Source of the DNA: Arthrobacter wenxiniae
GTDB taxonomy: Bacteria; Actinomycetota; Actinomycetes; Actinomycetales; Micrococcaceae
Reading direction: 5' to 3'
DNA: 64,000 nucleotides
Assembly (NCBI RefSeq): GCF_013376105.1
Contig: NZ_JAAMFM010000007.1
Coordinates: 62,001-126,000 of the forward strand
Shown piece by piece: positions 1 to 8,450 of the stretch. Position 1 is the first letter of the stretch; every line of letters begins with the position of its first letter. The notes under the pieces were generated by a model that was given only the letters and a program-made list of their open reading frames with translations, was not told where the DNA came from and ran no database searches. Both the position numbers and the translations under genes were made by a program.

Positions 1-112
1 CGGGCCGGCCTATCCCCGCGGCTACAAGAACCCCGGCGTCGACAAGCTCGAACCGTTCGAGGTGGCCGACGCCAAACCGGACCAGGACCCGCTGCGCAGG
101 GGAGAGTCATGA
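1..112 (+). CDS. Gluconate 2-dehydrogenase subunit 3 family protein, C-terminal end only
   Basis: Only the last 36 codons are in the window, read in the frame that starts at base 2 and stops with TGA at 110-112. The tail contains AYPRGYKNPGV followed by an EPFEV segment, which resembles the end of the small (gamma) subunit family that accompanies membrane or periplasmic gluconate and related dehydrogenases. The stop overlaps the ATG of the next gene (ATGA), so the two are translationally coupled. This small subunit normally pairs with a GMC flavoprotein, which is what follows. The family call is from a short tail plus context; the N-terminus (usually with a Tat signal) is outside the window. 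Confidence 0.6.
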   Translation, partial: GPAYPRGYKNPGVDKLEPFEVADAKPDQDPLRRGES

Positions 113-1740
113 CAGGCGTCCGTGACCGCAACGAGTCGGCCTGGCTGCTTCCTGCCGGCCCCGGCCTGAACCACCGCCTGCGTGAGGACATGCGCGCCTT
201 CAATGACGGCGACGAGGTCGATGCCGTCATCGTGGGCTGCGGGGCCGGAGGCGCCACGATGCTGCAGCGCCTGGCCCGGGCCGGGTGGAGCGCCGTCGCC
301 CTGGATGCGGGGCCGTTCTGGGATCCCGAAACCGACTGGGTCAGCGACGAAGCCGGCTCCCACCATCTTTACTGGACGGAACCGCGGGTGATCGGCGGCG
401 ACGACCCGGTGCCGCTGGGTTCAAACAATTCCGGCCGCGGCGTCGGCGGGTCAATGGTGCATTACGCCGGTTACACGCCGCGCTTCCACCCCAGCGACTT
501 CCGCATGCACAGCCAGGACGGGGTCGGTGCCGACTGGCCCATCGACTACACGGACCTCAAGCCGTACTACGCGGACATTGAGGGCGAGCTGCCGGTCTCG
601 GGCGAGGACTGGCCGTGGGGCGACCCGCATTCCTACCCGCAACGCCCGCATCCGGTGTCCGGCAACGGGGACATGTTCCTGCGTGGGGCGCTGGCCTGCG
701 GGATAACCGCCAAGGTGGGGCCGGTCGCCATCAGCAACGGCCGTTTTGGCAACCGGCCGCACTGCATCTACCGCGGCTTCTGCCTGCAGGGCTGCAAGGT
801 GAACGCAAAGGCGTCGCCGCTGATCACCCACGTTCCGGACGCCTTGGCGCGCGGTGGGGAGGTGCGTGCCGACTCGATGGTCACCGGCATCGAGGTCGAC
901 GAACGGACCGGCCGTGCCACCGGTGTGCGTTACAACCGGCGGGGGCGCGAACACTTCCAGCGTGCGCGCATGGTGATCGTCGCAGGGTACTCGATCGAGA
1001 CGCCCCGGCTGCTGCTCAACTCCGCCTCCCACCGCTTCCCCGACGGGCTGTGCAACGACTTCGACCAGGTGGGCCGCTACCTCATGGTGCAGGGGGCGCC
1101 CCAGACGGCCGGCCGTTTCGACGCCGAGGTCCGCATGTTCAAGGCCCCGCCGCCCGAGGTCAGCACGGAGCAGTTCTACGAAACGGACCCGGCGAAGCCG
1201 TACAAGCGCGGCTTCTCGGTGCAAACCGTTTCGCCGCTGCCGATCACGTGGGCCGAACACGTGGCCGCCCAGGGACACTGGGGCGACGGGCTGCGGCAGT
1301 ACATGAGCGACTATGTGCACTGGTCGTGCCTGGGTGCGCTGTGCGACTTCCTTCCGCAGCCGCACAACCGGGTCATCCTGTCGGAGGAGAAGGACAGGTT
1401 CGGACTTCCCATTGCTCACTTCAACTACTCCCAGTGCGACAACGACAAGGCGCTGATGCGGGCCGCGCAATCCGTGATGGAGGACATCCTGCACGGCGCC
1501 GGCGCGGACGAGGTCATCACCATAGACCGCTACGCCCACCTGGTGGGCGGGGCGCGGATGGCCTCGGGCGAGCAGGACGGCGTGGTCGACGCCAACTGCC
1601 GCAGCTTTGCGGTGCCGAACCTGTATATCACCGACGGCAGCGTGCTGCCGACCCAGGGCAGCGCCAATCCCGCGCTGACCATCATGGCCGTCGCGGCGCG
1701 TGCCGCCGACCGGCTCATCCAGGGCAGTGCCCATGATTGA
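109..1740 (+). CDS. GMC family oxidoreductase (FAD-dependent sugar/polyol dehydrogenase-like)
   Basis: A 543-residue flavoprotein. Near residue 40 it has a dinucleotide-binding fold with VGCGAGGATM (GxGxxG) and the acidic end of the second strand, LDAG. A GMC-like GRGVGGSMVHYAG segment follows near residue 110. The C-terminal GMC domain carries AHLVGGARMA, with the active-site-type His, and GSANPALTIM, with the matching Asn. Family members oxidise the hydroxyl of sugars, sugar acids or polyols. Sitting directly after a gluconate-dehydrogenase-subunit-3-like gene, it is probably the large subunit of a two-subunit dehydrogenase. No signal peptide is visible, so export would depend on the partner. 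The substrate is not known. Confidence 0.85.
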   Translation: MTGVRDRNESAWLLPAGPGLNHRLREDMRAFNDGDEVDAVIVGCGAGGATMLQRLARAGWSAVALDAGPFWDPETDWVSDEAGSHHLYWTEPRVIGGDDPVPLGSNNSGRGVGGSMVHYAGYTPRFHPSDFRMHSQDGVGADWPIDYTDLKPYYADIEGELPVSGEDWPWGDPHSYPQRPHPVSGNGDMFLRGALACGITAKVGPVAISNGRFGNRPHCIYRGFCLQGCKVNAKASPLITHVPDALARGGEVRADSMVTGIEVDERTGRATGVRYNRRGREHFQRARMVIVAGYSIETPRLLLNSASHRFPDGLCNDFDQVGRYLMVQGAPQTAGRFDAEVRMFKAPPPEVSTEQFYETDPAKPYKRGFSVQTVSPLPITWAEHVAAQGHWGDGLRQYMSDYVHWSCLGALCDFLPQPHNRVILSEEKDRFGLPIAHFNYSQCDNDKALMRAAQSVMEDILHGAGADEVITIDRYAHLVGGARMASGEQDGVVDANCRSFAVPNLYITDGSVLPTQGSANPALTIMAVAARAADRLIQGSAHD

Positions 1741-2836
1741 CCCGGCGATCGACGCAATCGACGTGCGCGTGTACACCGTCCCGACGGACGCGCCGGAGGC
1801 GGACGGCACCATCGCCTGGGACTCAACCACCATGGTGATGGTGCGCGCCACCTCCGGCGCGGCCGTGGGCACCGGATGGACCTACGGCGCCGCGGCCTGC
1901 GGGGCTGTGGCCAACGACGTCCTTGCCCCGATTGTCCGCGGGCGGAGCGCGCTCGACGTCGGAGGATGCTGGGAGGCCATGGTCAAGGCGGTGCGCAACA
2001 GCGCCCGCCAGGGAATTGCCGGCTACGCGATCTCCGCGGTGGACATTGCCCTGTGGGACCTGAAGGCACGCCTGCTGGACCTTCCGCTGCACCGGCTGCT
2101 CGGCGCGGTGCGCGGGAGCGTGCCGGTGTACGGCAGCGGCGGCTTCACGAGCTACTCGCAGCGGCGGCTCCATGACCAGCTGGACGGCTGGGCCCACGGG
2201 CAGCGGATTCCGCGCGTGAAGATCAAGATCGGCGAATCGTGGGGGACGGAACCGGACCGGGACCTGGCCAGAATGCGCAAGGCCAGGGAGACCATCGGCG
2301 ACGAGGTTGAACTATTCGTTGACGCGAACGGCGGCTACAGCCGTAAACAGGCCGTCCGGGTCATGGCGGAGGCCGCGGAGCTGAACGTGGCCTGGTTCGA
2401 GGAGCCGGTGTCCTCGGACGACCTCGACGGCCTGCGGGAGGTCCGCAATGCCGTGGCGGCCGACGTCACCGCCGGCGAATACGGCCTGGACCTTTACTAC
2501 TTTCAGCGCATGTGCCAGGCCCAGGCCGTGGACTGCCTGCAGGTCGACGCCTCCCGCTGCGGTGGGATCACCGAATGGATGCGCGCCGCGGCCGTCGCGG
2601 CCTCGCACGGGCTTGAGGTTTCCGGCCACTGCGGGCCCCACCTGCACGCACACGTCGCCGCGGCCACGCCGAACCTGCGGCACCTGGAATGGTTCCACGA
2701 CCACGTCAGAATCGAGTCGATGTTCTTCGACGGCACCCTGGATCCCCAGGGCGGCACCATCACCCCCGATTCCTCCGCACCCGGCAACGGCCTGACCCTG
2801 CGCGAAAGCGACATCGCGCAGTATCGGGTGGGGTAG
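1733..2836 (+). CDS. Enolase superfamily, mandelate racemase/muconate lactonizing enzyme type
   Basis: A 367-residue acid-sugar dehydratase or racemase candidate. The ATG at 1733 overlaps the stop of the GMC gene by 8 bases, indicating one transcript. The C-terminal barrel shows KIKIG (the KxK catalytic lysine motif), then metal ligands in VDANGG (Asp), WFEEP (Glu) and TAGEYG (Glu), then QVDASRCGG (Asp) and GHCGPHLH with the general acid/base His. This set of a KxK lysine and a late histidine is the mandelate racemase subgroup, which includes many acid-sugar dehydratases. With an upstream oxidase and a downstream epimerase, dehydration of an aldonic acid is the natural guess, but the substrate cannot be read from sequence. 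Confidence 0.85.
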   Translation: MIDPAIDAIDVRVYTVPTDAPEADGTIAWDSTTMVMVRATSGAAVGTGWTYGAAACGAVANDVLAPIVRGRSALDVGGCWEAMVKAVRNSARQGIAGYAISAVDIALWDLKARLLDLPLHRLLGAVRGSVPVYGSGGFTSYSQRRLHDQLDGWAHGQRIPRVKIKIGESWGTEPDRDLARMRKARETIGDEVELFVDANGGYSRKQAVRVMAEAAELNVAWFEEPVSSDDLDGLREVRNAVAADVTAGEYGLDLYYFQRMCQAQAVDCLQVDASRCGGITEWMRAAAVAASHGLEVSGHCGPHLHAHVAAATPNLRHLEWFHDHVRIESMFFDGTLDPQGGTITPDSSAPGNGLTLRESDIAQYRVG

Positions 2837-2850
2837 GGCAGCGGAAAAAG

Positions 2851-2878
2851 ATGCAGTGGAGGAAATGCAGTGGAGGAA
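2851..2878 (+). repeat. Tandem 14-bp duplication carrying a Shine-Dalgarno and start codon
   Basis: The unit ATGCAGTGGAGGAA occurs twice in direct succession (2851-2864, 2865-2878) and is followed at once by ATGATG. Each unit contains GGAGGA and ends where an ATG begins, so the duplication copies a ribosome binding site. It leaves several possible starts for the next gene: GTG 2870 served by the first GGAGG, and ATG 2879 or 2882 served by the second. Confidence 0.9.
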
Positions 2879-2881
2879 ATG

Positions 2882-3799
2882 ATGAACAGGGCACCATCGG
2901 GCAGCCAGCATGAGCTGCGGCACGGCGGGCAGCGTGCCGTCGTCACCGAAGTCGGCGCGGGCCTGCGAAGCTACATGGCGGGGTCGCGGCCGGTCATCGA
3001 CGGCTATGCCGAGACGGAGCGGTGCACCGGCGCGCGCGGACACACGATGATTCCGTGGCCCAACCGGATCAAGGCCGGAAAATTCAGGTGGCAGGGAGCC
3101 GAACACCAGCTGGACCTCACCGAACCCGCCGCCGGCGGAGCCATCCACGGGCTCACCCGATGGGCCTCCTGGGGGCTGATTTCACGCGGCGAGGGCCATG
3201 CCTCCTTCGGAAACGTGCTGTACGCATGCCCGGGCTGGCCGTGGGTGCTCGACTGCCGGATCGACTACGTGCTCGACGATGCGGGCCTGGGCGTCACCAC
3301 CACGGCCACGAACATTGGCGCCGGGGCCTGCCCCTACGGCACGGGCGCCCATCCGTACCTGACCGTGGGAACGGAGACGATCGACCGCGCACAGGCCCAG
3401 GTCCCCGGGTCGGTCTACCTTCCCGTGGACGACGCCGGCATCCCCACCGGGCGTGCGGCGGTGGAGGCCACGCGGTATGACCTGCGGACGAAGCAGGTCC
3501 TCGGCGGCCGGAAGATTGACGTGACGTATACCGAGCTGGCGCGGGACGGGGACGGCCTGGCCCGGGTCGGCCTCTCCCTTCCCGGGGGTCCCGCGGTGAC
3601 GCTGTGGGCCGATGCGGCCTACCCCTATTTGGAGATTTTCACCGGCGACACCTTGCCCCAACCGGGGCGCCGCCGCACCGGCCTGGGGGTGGAGCCGATG
3701 ACCTGCGCACCGGACGCGTTCAATTCCGGCGACGGGCTGATCACGCTGGAGCCGGGCCAGAGCCACCGGGCCAGCTGGGGCATTGACCCCCATGCATGA
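2882..3799 (+). CDS. Aldose 1-epimerase family protein
   Basis: About 305 residues of the galactose-mutarotase fold. Recognisable elements are MIPWPNRIKAGKF near the N-terminus, GGAIHGL with one catalytic-type His, GAHPYLTVG with the second His, and LGVEPMTCAPDAFNSG containing the catalytic Glu. This order matches the actinobacterial GalM-like group that acts on hexoses or related sugars. The start is uncertain because of the duplicated ribosome binding site; ATG 2882 has GGAGG five bases upstream, GTG 2870 is an alternative. It follows the dehydratase by about 45 bases and probably belongs to the same sugar operon. Confidence 0.85.
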   Translation: MNRAPSGSQHELRHGGQRAVVTEVGAGLRSYMAGSRPVIDGYAETERCTGARGHTMIPWPNRIKAGKFRWQGAEHQLDLTEPAAGGAIHGLTRWASWGLISRGEGHASFGNVLYACPGWPWVLDCRIDYVLDDAGLGVTTTATNIGAGACPYGTGAHPYLTVGTETIDRAQAQVPGSVYLPVDDAGIPTGRAAVEATRYDLRTKQVLGGRKIDVTYTELARDGDGLARVGLSLPGGPAVTLWADAAYPYLEIFTGDTLPQPGRRRTGLGVEPMTCAPDAFNSGDGLITLEPGQSHRASWGIDPHA

Positions 3800-3811
3800 C
3801 GGGCCGCGGGC

Positions 3812-5086
3812 ATGATCGGATGGCACCGGGTGCGGTTCGCGTCGGTGGAGCGTATGCGGGACAAAATCAAGTCGACCTTTTGGGTGGTGCCGGCCGCCTG
3901 CGTCCTGGCTTCCATCCTGCTGGCCGCGGGCCTGATCCGGCTGGACCAGATCCTCGGCGCCGATGCCGGCGTGGTCGTTTTCTACCCGGGGCCGCCGGAG
4001 GGTGCCCGCAGCCTTCTCTCATCGATCGTGGGCGCGATGATCTCCTTCACCGGGCTTGTCTTCTCGATCACCATAGTCGTGCTGCAATTGACCAGCGGCC
4101 AGTTCTCGCCGCGGTCGCTGCGCATCTTTCTGCGCGACCGCACGGTGAAGTTCGCGCTGGGGATCTTCATTGCCACGTTTGTCTATGCGATGGTCGTGCA
4201 GCGGGCGGTGCTCGGCACCACCTCCCAGGACCCCTTTGTGCCGCGGATCGCGGTGTCGGCGGCCTTCGTCTTCGTCCTGGCAAGCGTCGGGCTCTTCATC
4301 GGCTACCTCGCCCGCATCTCCAACATGATCCGTGTTGCGACCATCATCACGGAGATCGGGATCGAATCCCGGGCGACCCTCCGACGGCGGTTCGGTTCCG
4401 CACCCGACCACGGCGTGGCGCCCGAGCTGGCCAGCCGAGACCCGACACCCCCGCAGCCGGTCAGCGGGACAGTCCTCGCCGCCGCAGCCGGGGTGCTGGT
4501 CTCGGTCAACGAAGCACGCCTTGTGCAGTCCGCCGCGGCCGCCGGCTGTGCGCTGGAGCTCGCCGTGCGGATCGGGGACTTTGTGCCCGCCAACGCCGTC
4601 CTGTGCATCGTGCGCCAAGTCCACCCAAGGGAGCAGGATGACATGGCGGCCAAGGCCGGCCGGCTGGACGAAGAGGTCCGCGCCCACATCGCCCTTGACA
4701 GCGAGCGCACGTCCGAACAGGACCTGGCGTTCACCCTGCGCCAGTTGGTCGACATTGCCGAACGGGCGCTGTCCCCGGCCGTCAACGACCCAACCACCGC
4801 CTGCCAGTGCCTGGACGTGCTCCACGACATCCTGCGCCGGCTGGCAAGCCGCCCGCTGCCGGACGGCCGTTGGAGCGACGCCGGAGGGGCAGTTCGGCTC
4901 GTGGTTCCGCAGTACAGCTACGCCGACTACCTTGATCTCGCCGTCGGCGAAATCTGGCACTACGGCGCCGACGCCGCCCAGGTGCCCGCCCGGATGGCGT
5001 CCATGCTCGCCGATCTGGCCGCCGCGGCCCTGCCCGGCTACCAGGGCGACATCCGTCGCTGGAGCGACCTCATTCATTCACCATAG
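3812..5086 (+). CDS. DUF2254 family membrane protein
   Basis: A 424-residue integral membrane protein with four hydrophobic segments in its first 170 residues (about 28-48, 68-92, 113-134 and 146-168) and a long soluble C-terminal half. The pattern FWVVPA at the start, SFTGLVFSITIVVLQL with SGQFSPR after it, and VNDPTTACQCLD later are typical of the DUF2254 family, whose role is unknown. ATG 3854 (MRDKIKSTFW) is an alternative start that fits family N-termini well and has GGAG just upstream. It lies 12 bases after the epimerase gene and may be co-transcribed with it, although a functional link is not evident. Confidence 0.85.
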   Translation: MIGWHRVRFASVERMRDKIKSTFWVVPAACVLASILLAAGLIRLDQILGADAGVVVFYPGPPEGARSLLSSIVGAMISFTGLVFSITIVVLQLTSGQFSPRSLRIFLRDRTVKFALGIFIATFVYAMVVQRAVLGTTSQDPFVPRIAVSAAFVFVLASVGLFIGYLARISNMIRVATIITEIGIESRATLRRRFGSAPDHGVAPELASRDPTPPQPVSGTVLAAAAGVLVSVNEARLVQSAAAAGCALELAVRIGDFVPANAVLCIVRQVHPREQDDMAAKAGRLDEEVRAHIALDSERTSEQDLAFTLRQLVDIAERALSPAVNDPTTACQCLDVLHDILRRLASRPLPDGRWSDAGGAVRLVVPQYSYADYLDLAVGEIWHYGADAAQVPARMASMLADLAAAALPGYQGDIRRWSDLIHSP

Positions 5087-5101
5087 GAAAGCAGGAACCC
5101 C

Positions 5102-6115
5102 ATGAGTACACCGCAGGTTGTTGTCATCACCGGAGCAAGCGCCGGGATCGCCCGCGCGACGGCGCAGGCGTTTGGAAGAAGGGGGGCCAAGGTCGGCCTG
5201 CTCGCCCGCGGGCAGGCCGGACTGGACGGCGCGAAGGCAGACGTTGAGCGCGCCGGCGGGCAGGCCTTGGCGATCCCCACCGACGTCGCGGACTATCACC
5301 AGGTTGAGGCGGCAGCCGCCGCCGTGGAGGACGCCTTCGGGCCCATCGACATTTGGGTCAATGTGGCCTTCACCTCGGTGTTTGCACCGTTCACCCAGAT
5401 CACCCCGGACGAGTTCAAGCGGGTGACCGAGGTCTCCTACCTCGGCTTCGTCTACGGGACCCACGTCGCCTTGACGCGGATGACACGGCGCGGCCACGGC
5501 ACGATCGTGCAGGTCGGCTCGGCACTGGGGTCACGCAGCATCCCGTTGCAGTCGGCCTACTGTGGCGCGAAGCACGCGATCAACGGCTTCACCTCCTCCA
5601 TACGCACCGAGCTGCTGCACGAGAAGAGCCGCGTGCGCATCACCGTGGTGCAGATGCCCGCCGTCAACACCCCGCAGTTCTCGTGGGTGCTGTCCAGGCT
5701 GCCGAACCACCCGCAACCGGTGCCGCCGATCTACCAGCCCGAAGTGGCCGCCCGCGGCGTCCTCTACGCCGCCGACCACCCCGGACGCAAGCAGTACTGG
5801 GTCGGGGCCTCGACGGTCGGCACGATCTTCGCCAACAAGTTTGCCGCGCCCCTGCTGGACCGCTACCTGGCCCGGACCGGCTACAAATCCCAACAAACGT
5901 CGGATAAGGTCTCCGCGGACCGGCCCAACAACCTGTGGGAACCGGTCGACGGCGGCGACGGCCACGACCACGGCGCCCACGGCGTCTTTGACGCCAAGGC
6001 GCACTCAAGCGCCCCGCAACTCTGGTTCTCGCACCACGCCGGCCTGGCGACCGGTGCGGCCATGGCCGGAGCCGGCCTGGCGGTGACGCTGGCAATACGG
6101 GCGCTGCGAACATGA
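5102..6115 (+). CDS. SDR family oxidoreductase with C-terminal hydrophobic segment
   Basis: A 337-residue short-chain dehydrogenase. The Rossmann start [15 protein letters not shown] is clear, but the third glycine of TGxxxGxG is Ala, and the usual NNAG is replaced by VNVAFT. The active-site Ser is in QVGSALGSR and the YxxxK motif is YCGAKHA. After the core there is a charged linker with [10 protein letters not shown] and then a C-terminal hydrophobic stretch (about 315-333), suggesting membrane attachment. This extended architecture is common in actinobacterial SDRs of unknown substrate. An ATGA overlap couples it to the next small gene. Confidence 0.85.
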   Translation: MSTPQVVVITGASAGIARATAQAFGRRGAKVGLLARGQAGLDGAKADVERAGGQALAIPTDVADYHQVEAAAAAVEDAFGPIDIWVNVAFTSVFAPFTQITPDEFKRVTEVSYLGFVYGTHVALTRMTRRGHGTIVQVGSALGSRSIPLQSAYCGAKHAINGFTSSIRTELLHEKSRVRITVVQMPAVNTPQFSWVLSRLPNHPQPVPPIYQPEVAARGVLYAADHPGRKQYWVGASTVGTIFANKFAAPLLDRYLARTGYKSQQTSDKVSADRPNNLWEPVDGGDGHDHGAHGVFDAKAHSSAPQLWFSHHAGLATGAAMAGAGLAVTLAIRALRT

Positions 6116-6579
6116 ACGCCGGGGACGCGGGCGGCGGGAACACGACAGGCGCCGGGCGCGCCCGGCTGCCTGAAACAGGCCCCCCTGAAACGGGCCCGCT
6201 GGAAACGGGCCCACCGGGACAGGGACTGCCGGTACCGGGGCTGCCGGGTCAGGCAGGATACGTGACACCGGCAGGGTTGGCGGCCGAGCTGGCCGTCCAA
6301 CGGATGCGTGCCCGGCTGCTGGGCGGGTACGGGCCGGGGGCAAGCGAGGCGACCGTCACCGCCGCGACCCGGGACCGGCCGGTGGTCGCCGGCCAGCCAA
6401 CGGTTGTGGGGCTGGAGCAACAGGCACGACAGGCCGCCTGCGCACGCGGCAGCGCGACCACGTTTCTCAGGCGGTTGCTGCCCTGGACGCGGCGCATCCT
6501 GACTGTGGCCGGGGCCGCCCTGCTGCTTGGCCGTACCCTGGCGCAGGCCCGGCGCCGCCGCGCCGGCAGTCGCGGCTGA
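6112..6579 (+). CDS. Hypothetical protein, Pro/Gly-rich N-terminus, single hydrophobic segment
   Basis: 155 residues, not recognised. The N-terminal third is low complexity, with the tripeptide-like repeat ETGP ([13 protein letters not shown]) encoded by near-identical 15-base units. A more ordinary central part follows (about 45-110), then a short hydrophobic stretch near residues 130-145 and an Arg-rich end. The start ATG lies inside the stop of the SDR gene (ATGA), which is the main argument that it is translated. Possible membrane-anchored partner of the SDR; no function can be assigned. Confidence 0.5.
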   Translation: MNAGDAGGGNTTGAGRARLPETGPPETGPLETGPPGQGLPVPGLPGQAGYVTPAGLAAELAVQRMRARLLGGYGPGASEATVTAATRDRPVVAGQPTVVGLEQQARQAACARGSATTFLRRLLPWTRRILTVAGAALLLGRTLAQARRRRAGSRG

Positions 6580-6612
6580 GGCCCCCGGGAGGGGACCCGG
6601 GAGGGCAACTTC

Positions 6613-8388
6613 CTATGGTGCCTCCCACGGCCGGGCCAGGCGCGCCGAGCACTCCAGCATGAGGGCATGGACGAACGCCTGCGGCAGGTTGCCGCGGAGC
6701 TGCCGCTGGGTGACATCGAACTCCTCGGTGTACAGGCCGGGCGGCCCGCAGGCCGCGCGGTTGCGTTCGAACCACCGGGTGGCAGCCACCTCGTTGCCTT
6801 GCTGGTGCTGGGCCAGGGCCATCGTGAACCCGCACAGCAGGAACGCGCCCTCGGCGTCTGCCAGCGGGCCCGGCCCCTGCCGGAAACGGTACAGGAACCC
6901 TTCCTGGCCCAGTTCGCCCTCCAGCGCCTCCAGCGTGGCAAGGGTGCGCGGGTCGGCTGCCTCAAGCGCGCCGCGGATGGGTGGCAACAGCAGGGCCGAG
7001 TCCAGGCCCGCGTCATCGGGGGCACGCTGCCAGCGCCCGCTTGGGTGCGTGGAACTGGCCGCCGCCTCCGCCAGGATCGCATCGGCCAGGGCAAGCCAGC
7101 TGCCGACCTTGGCCGAGGGTGCCCCGGCCGCGCTGATGGCCCGGAGGCCGGCGACGCAGATCAGGCGGCTCTCGGTCCAGTTCCTGTTGTCCAGCTCCCA
7201 GATGCCGGCCTCGGCGTCGTGCCACCGCGCCCCGATCGCGTCGGCGGCCGTCTCGGCGGCCCGCCATCCGTCCGCATCGAGGTGGTCGTGCCTGGCCGCC
7301 GCGGCCAGCAGCAGCAGGGACTCGCCGAAAGCGTCCAGCTGAAACTGCTCGCCGGCGTGGTTGCCGGCAACATCGGATCCGCCGGGGTAGCCGCGCAGCT
7401 TGAGCGCGCGCTCCTTGGGAACGGCCCCACCGAGGGTCGTGTAGGCAGGTTTCAGCTTCGGGCCGTCGGCCAGCAGCCGTTCGGCAACGAAGCGGACGGC
7501 ATCATCCAGCAGGGGGTAGGGGCCGGCGGCCGCGACCGCCTCGCCCGTGAAGCACTGGTCCCGAATCCACACATAGCGGTAGTCGTAATTCCGGCCCTGT
7601 TTGGCCCGCTCCGGCAGGCTCATGGTCGCAGCGGCAACCATCCCGCCGCCGTCGCTCGTCAGCCCCCGGAGCACGGCGTAGGAGTGGCGGGCTTCTGGCG
7701 GAATGATTGTCTCCCCAAGATGGGGGACGGCGGCCTGCCATGCGGCCTCCGTGGCCAGCCATGCCCTGTCGGGATCGACGGGTTCCCCGGGAAGGGCGGC
7801 CTCTGACAGCTCCAGCACCAAGTCGTGGTGGCCACCGGCCGGCACGTTCAGGTCCATGACAAGGGTCTGTGCACCGTCACCGCGGTTGAGGGGGCGCGCG
7901 TCTCCTGCCCCGCTCCACCGCATCCGGACCGGGCCGCTCTGTCCGGTCCACACATCGCCGTCGCGGGCGAGGGACCGGGCGGCATGGTGCCCAAACCCCG
8001 CGCGCGCGTCCAGCCGCACGGAGACGCGGGCGTCGCCGTCGACCGCCATGACCCGGCGCAGGATGACGGCACGCCCGGGCTCGCCGGGAAAGGCCAGTGC
8101 CTCGCGGCATTCAATGATGCCGCTTTGGCCCACCCATCGGCTGCGCCAAATCAGGGTGCCTTCCTCGTAGTGGCCTCCCCAGACGAATGGATCGGCAGGG
8201 GTGACCGCGTAGCTGCCCCCGCCACCAATCAGCGACGAGAACACGGCGTCGGAGTCCCAGCGTGGAACGCACATCCACACGAAATCGCCGCGCGGGCCGA
8301 TCATGATTCCGCGCTCGCCGTCGGCGATCAGCGAATACTCGCGCAACACGTGCGGAGGGAACTGCGGGTCCTGCTGTGTTGTCACCAT
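6613..8388 (-). CDS. Glycoside hydrolase family 15 protein (glucoamylase/trehalase-like)
   Basis: 591 residues. The N-terminal beta domain begins HVLREYSLIADGERG and contains GDFVWMCVPRWDSDAVF, as in actinobacterial GH15 enzymes. The alpha-barrel has NYDYRYVWIRDQCF and later GEQFQLDAFGE, which carries the catalytic-type Glu. Family members release glucose from alpha-glucans or split trehalose in the cytoplasm. ATG 8388 is preferred: further upstream the frame runs into the neighbouring gene and codes for Arg-rich shadow sequence. It is the last gene of a three-gene minus-strand unit, 62 bases after the molybdopterin gene. Confidence 0.88.
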   Translation of the reverse strand: MVTTQQDPQFPPHVLREYSLIADGERGIMIGPRGDFVWMCVPRWDSDAVFSSLIGGGGSYAVTPADPFVWGGHYEEGTLIWRSRWVGQSGIIECREALAFPGEPGRAVILRRVMAVDGDARVSVRLDARAGFGHHAARSLARDGDVWTGQSGPVRMRWSGAGDARPLNRGDGAQTLVMDLNVPAGGHHDLVLELSEAALPGEPVDPDRAWLATEAAWQAAVPHLGETIIPPEARHSYAVLRGLTSDGGGMVAAATMSLPERAKQGRNYDYRYVWIRDQCFTGEAVAAAGPYPLLDDAVRFVAERLLADGPKLKPAYTTLGGAVPKERALKLRGYPGGSDVAGNHAGEQFQLDAFGESLLLLAAAARHDHLDADGWRAAETAADAIGARWHDAEAGIWELDNRNWTESRLICVAGLRAISAAGAPSAKVGSWLALADAILAEAAASSTHPSGRWQRAPDDAGLDSALLLPPIRGALEAADPRTLATLEALEGELGQEGFLYRFRQGPGPLADAEGAFLLCGFTMALAQHQQGNEVAATRWFERNRAACGPPGLYTEEFDVTQRQLRGNLPQAFVHALMLECSARLARPWEAP

Positions 8389-8450
8389 GCCACCAAATCC
8401 TCGTCGTCCTTGTGTGTCCTGCCTGCGGAAGGCCCGCCGCGGCCGGCGGG

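Noticed and set aside
451-1872. 473-codon minus-strand reading frame opposite the GMC gene
   Set aside because: The plus-strand frame has complete GMC motifs; the antisense frame is His/Arg/Val-rich without any domain.
4019-5077. Long minus-strand reading frame opposite the DUF2254 gene
   Set aside because: Shadow of the plus-strand gene caused by high GC at third positions; no motif and low-complexity composition.
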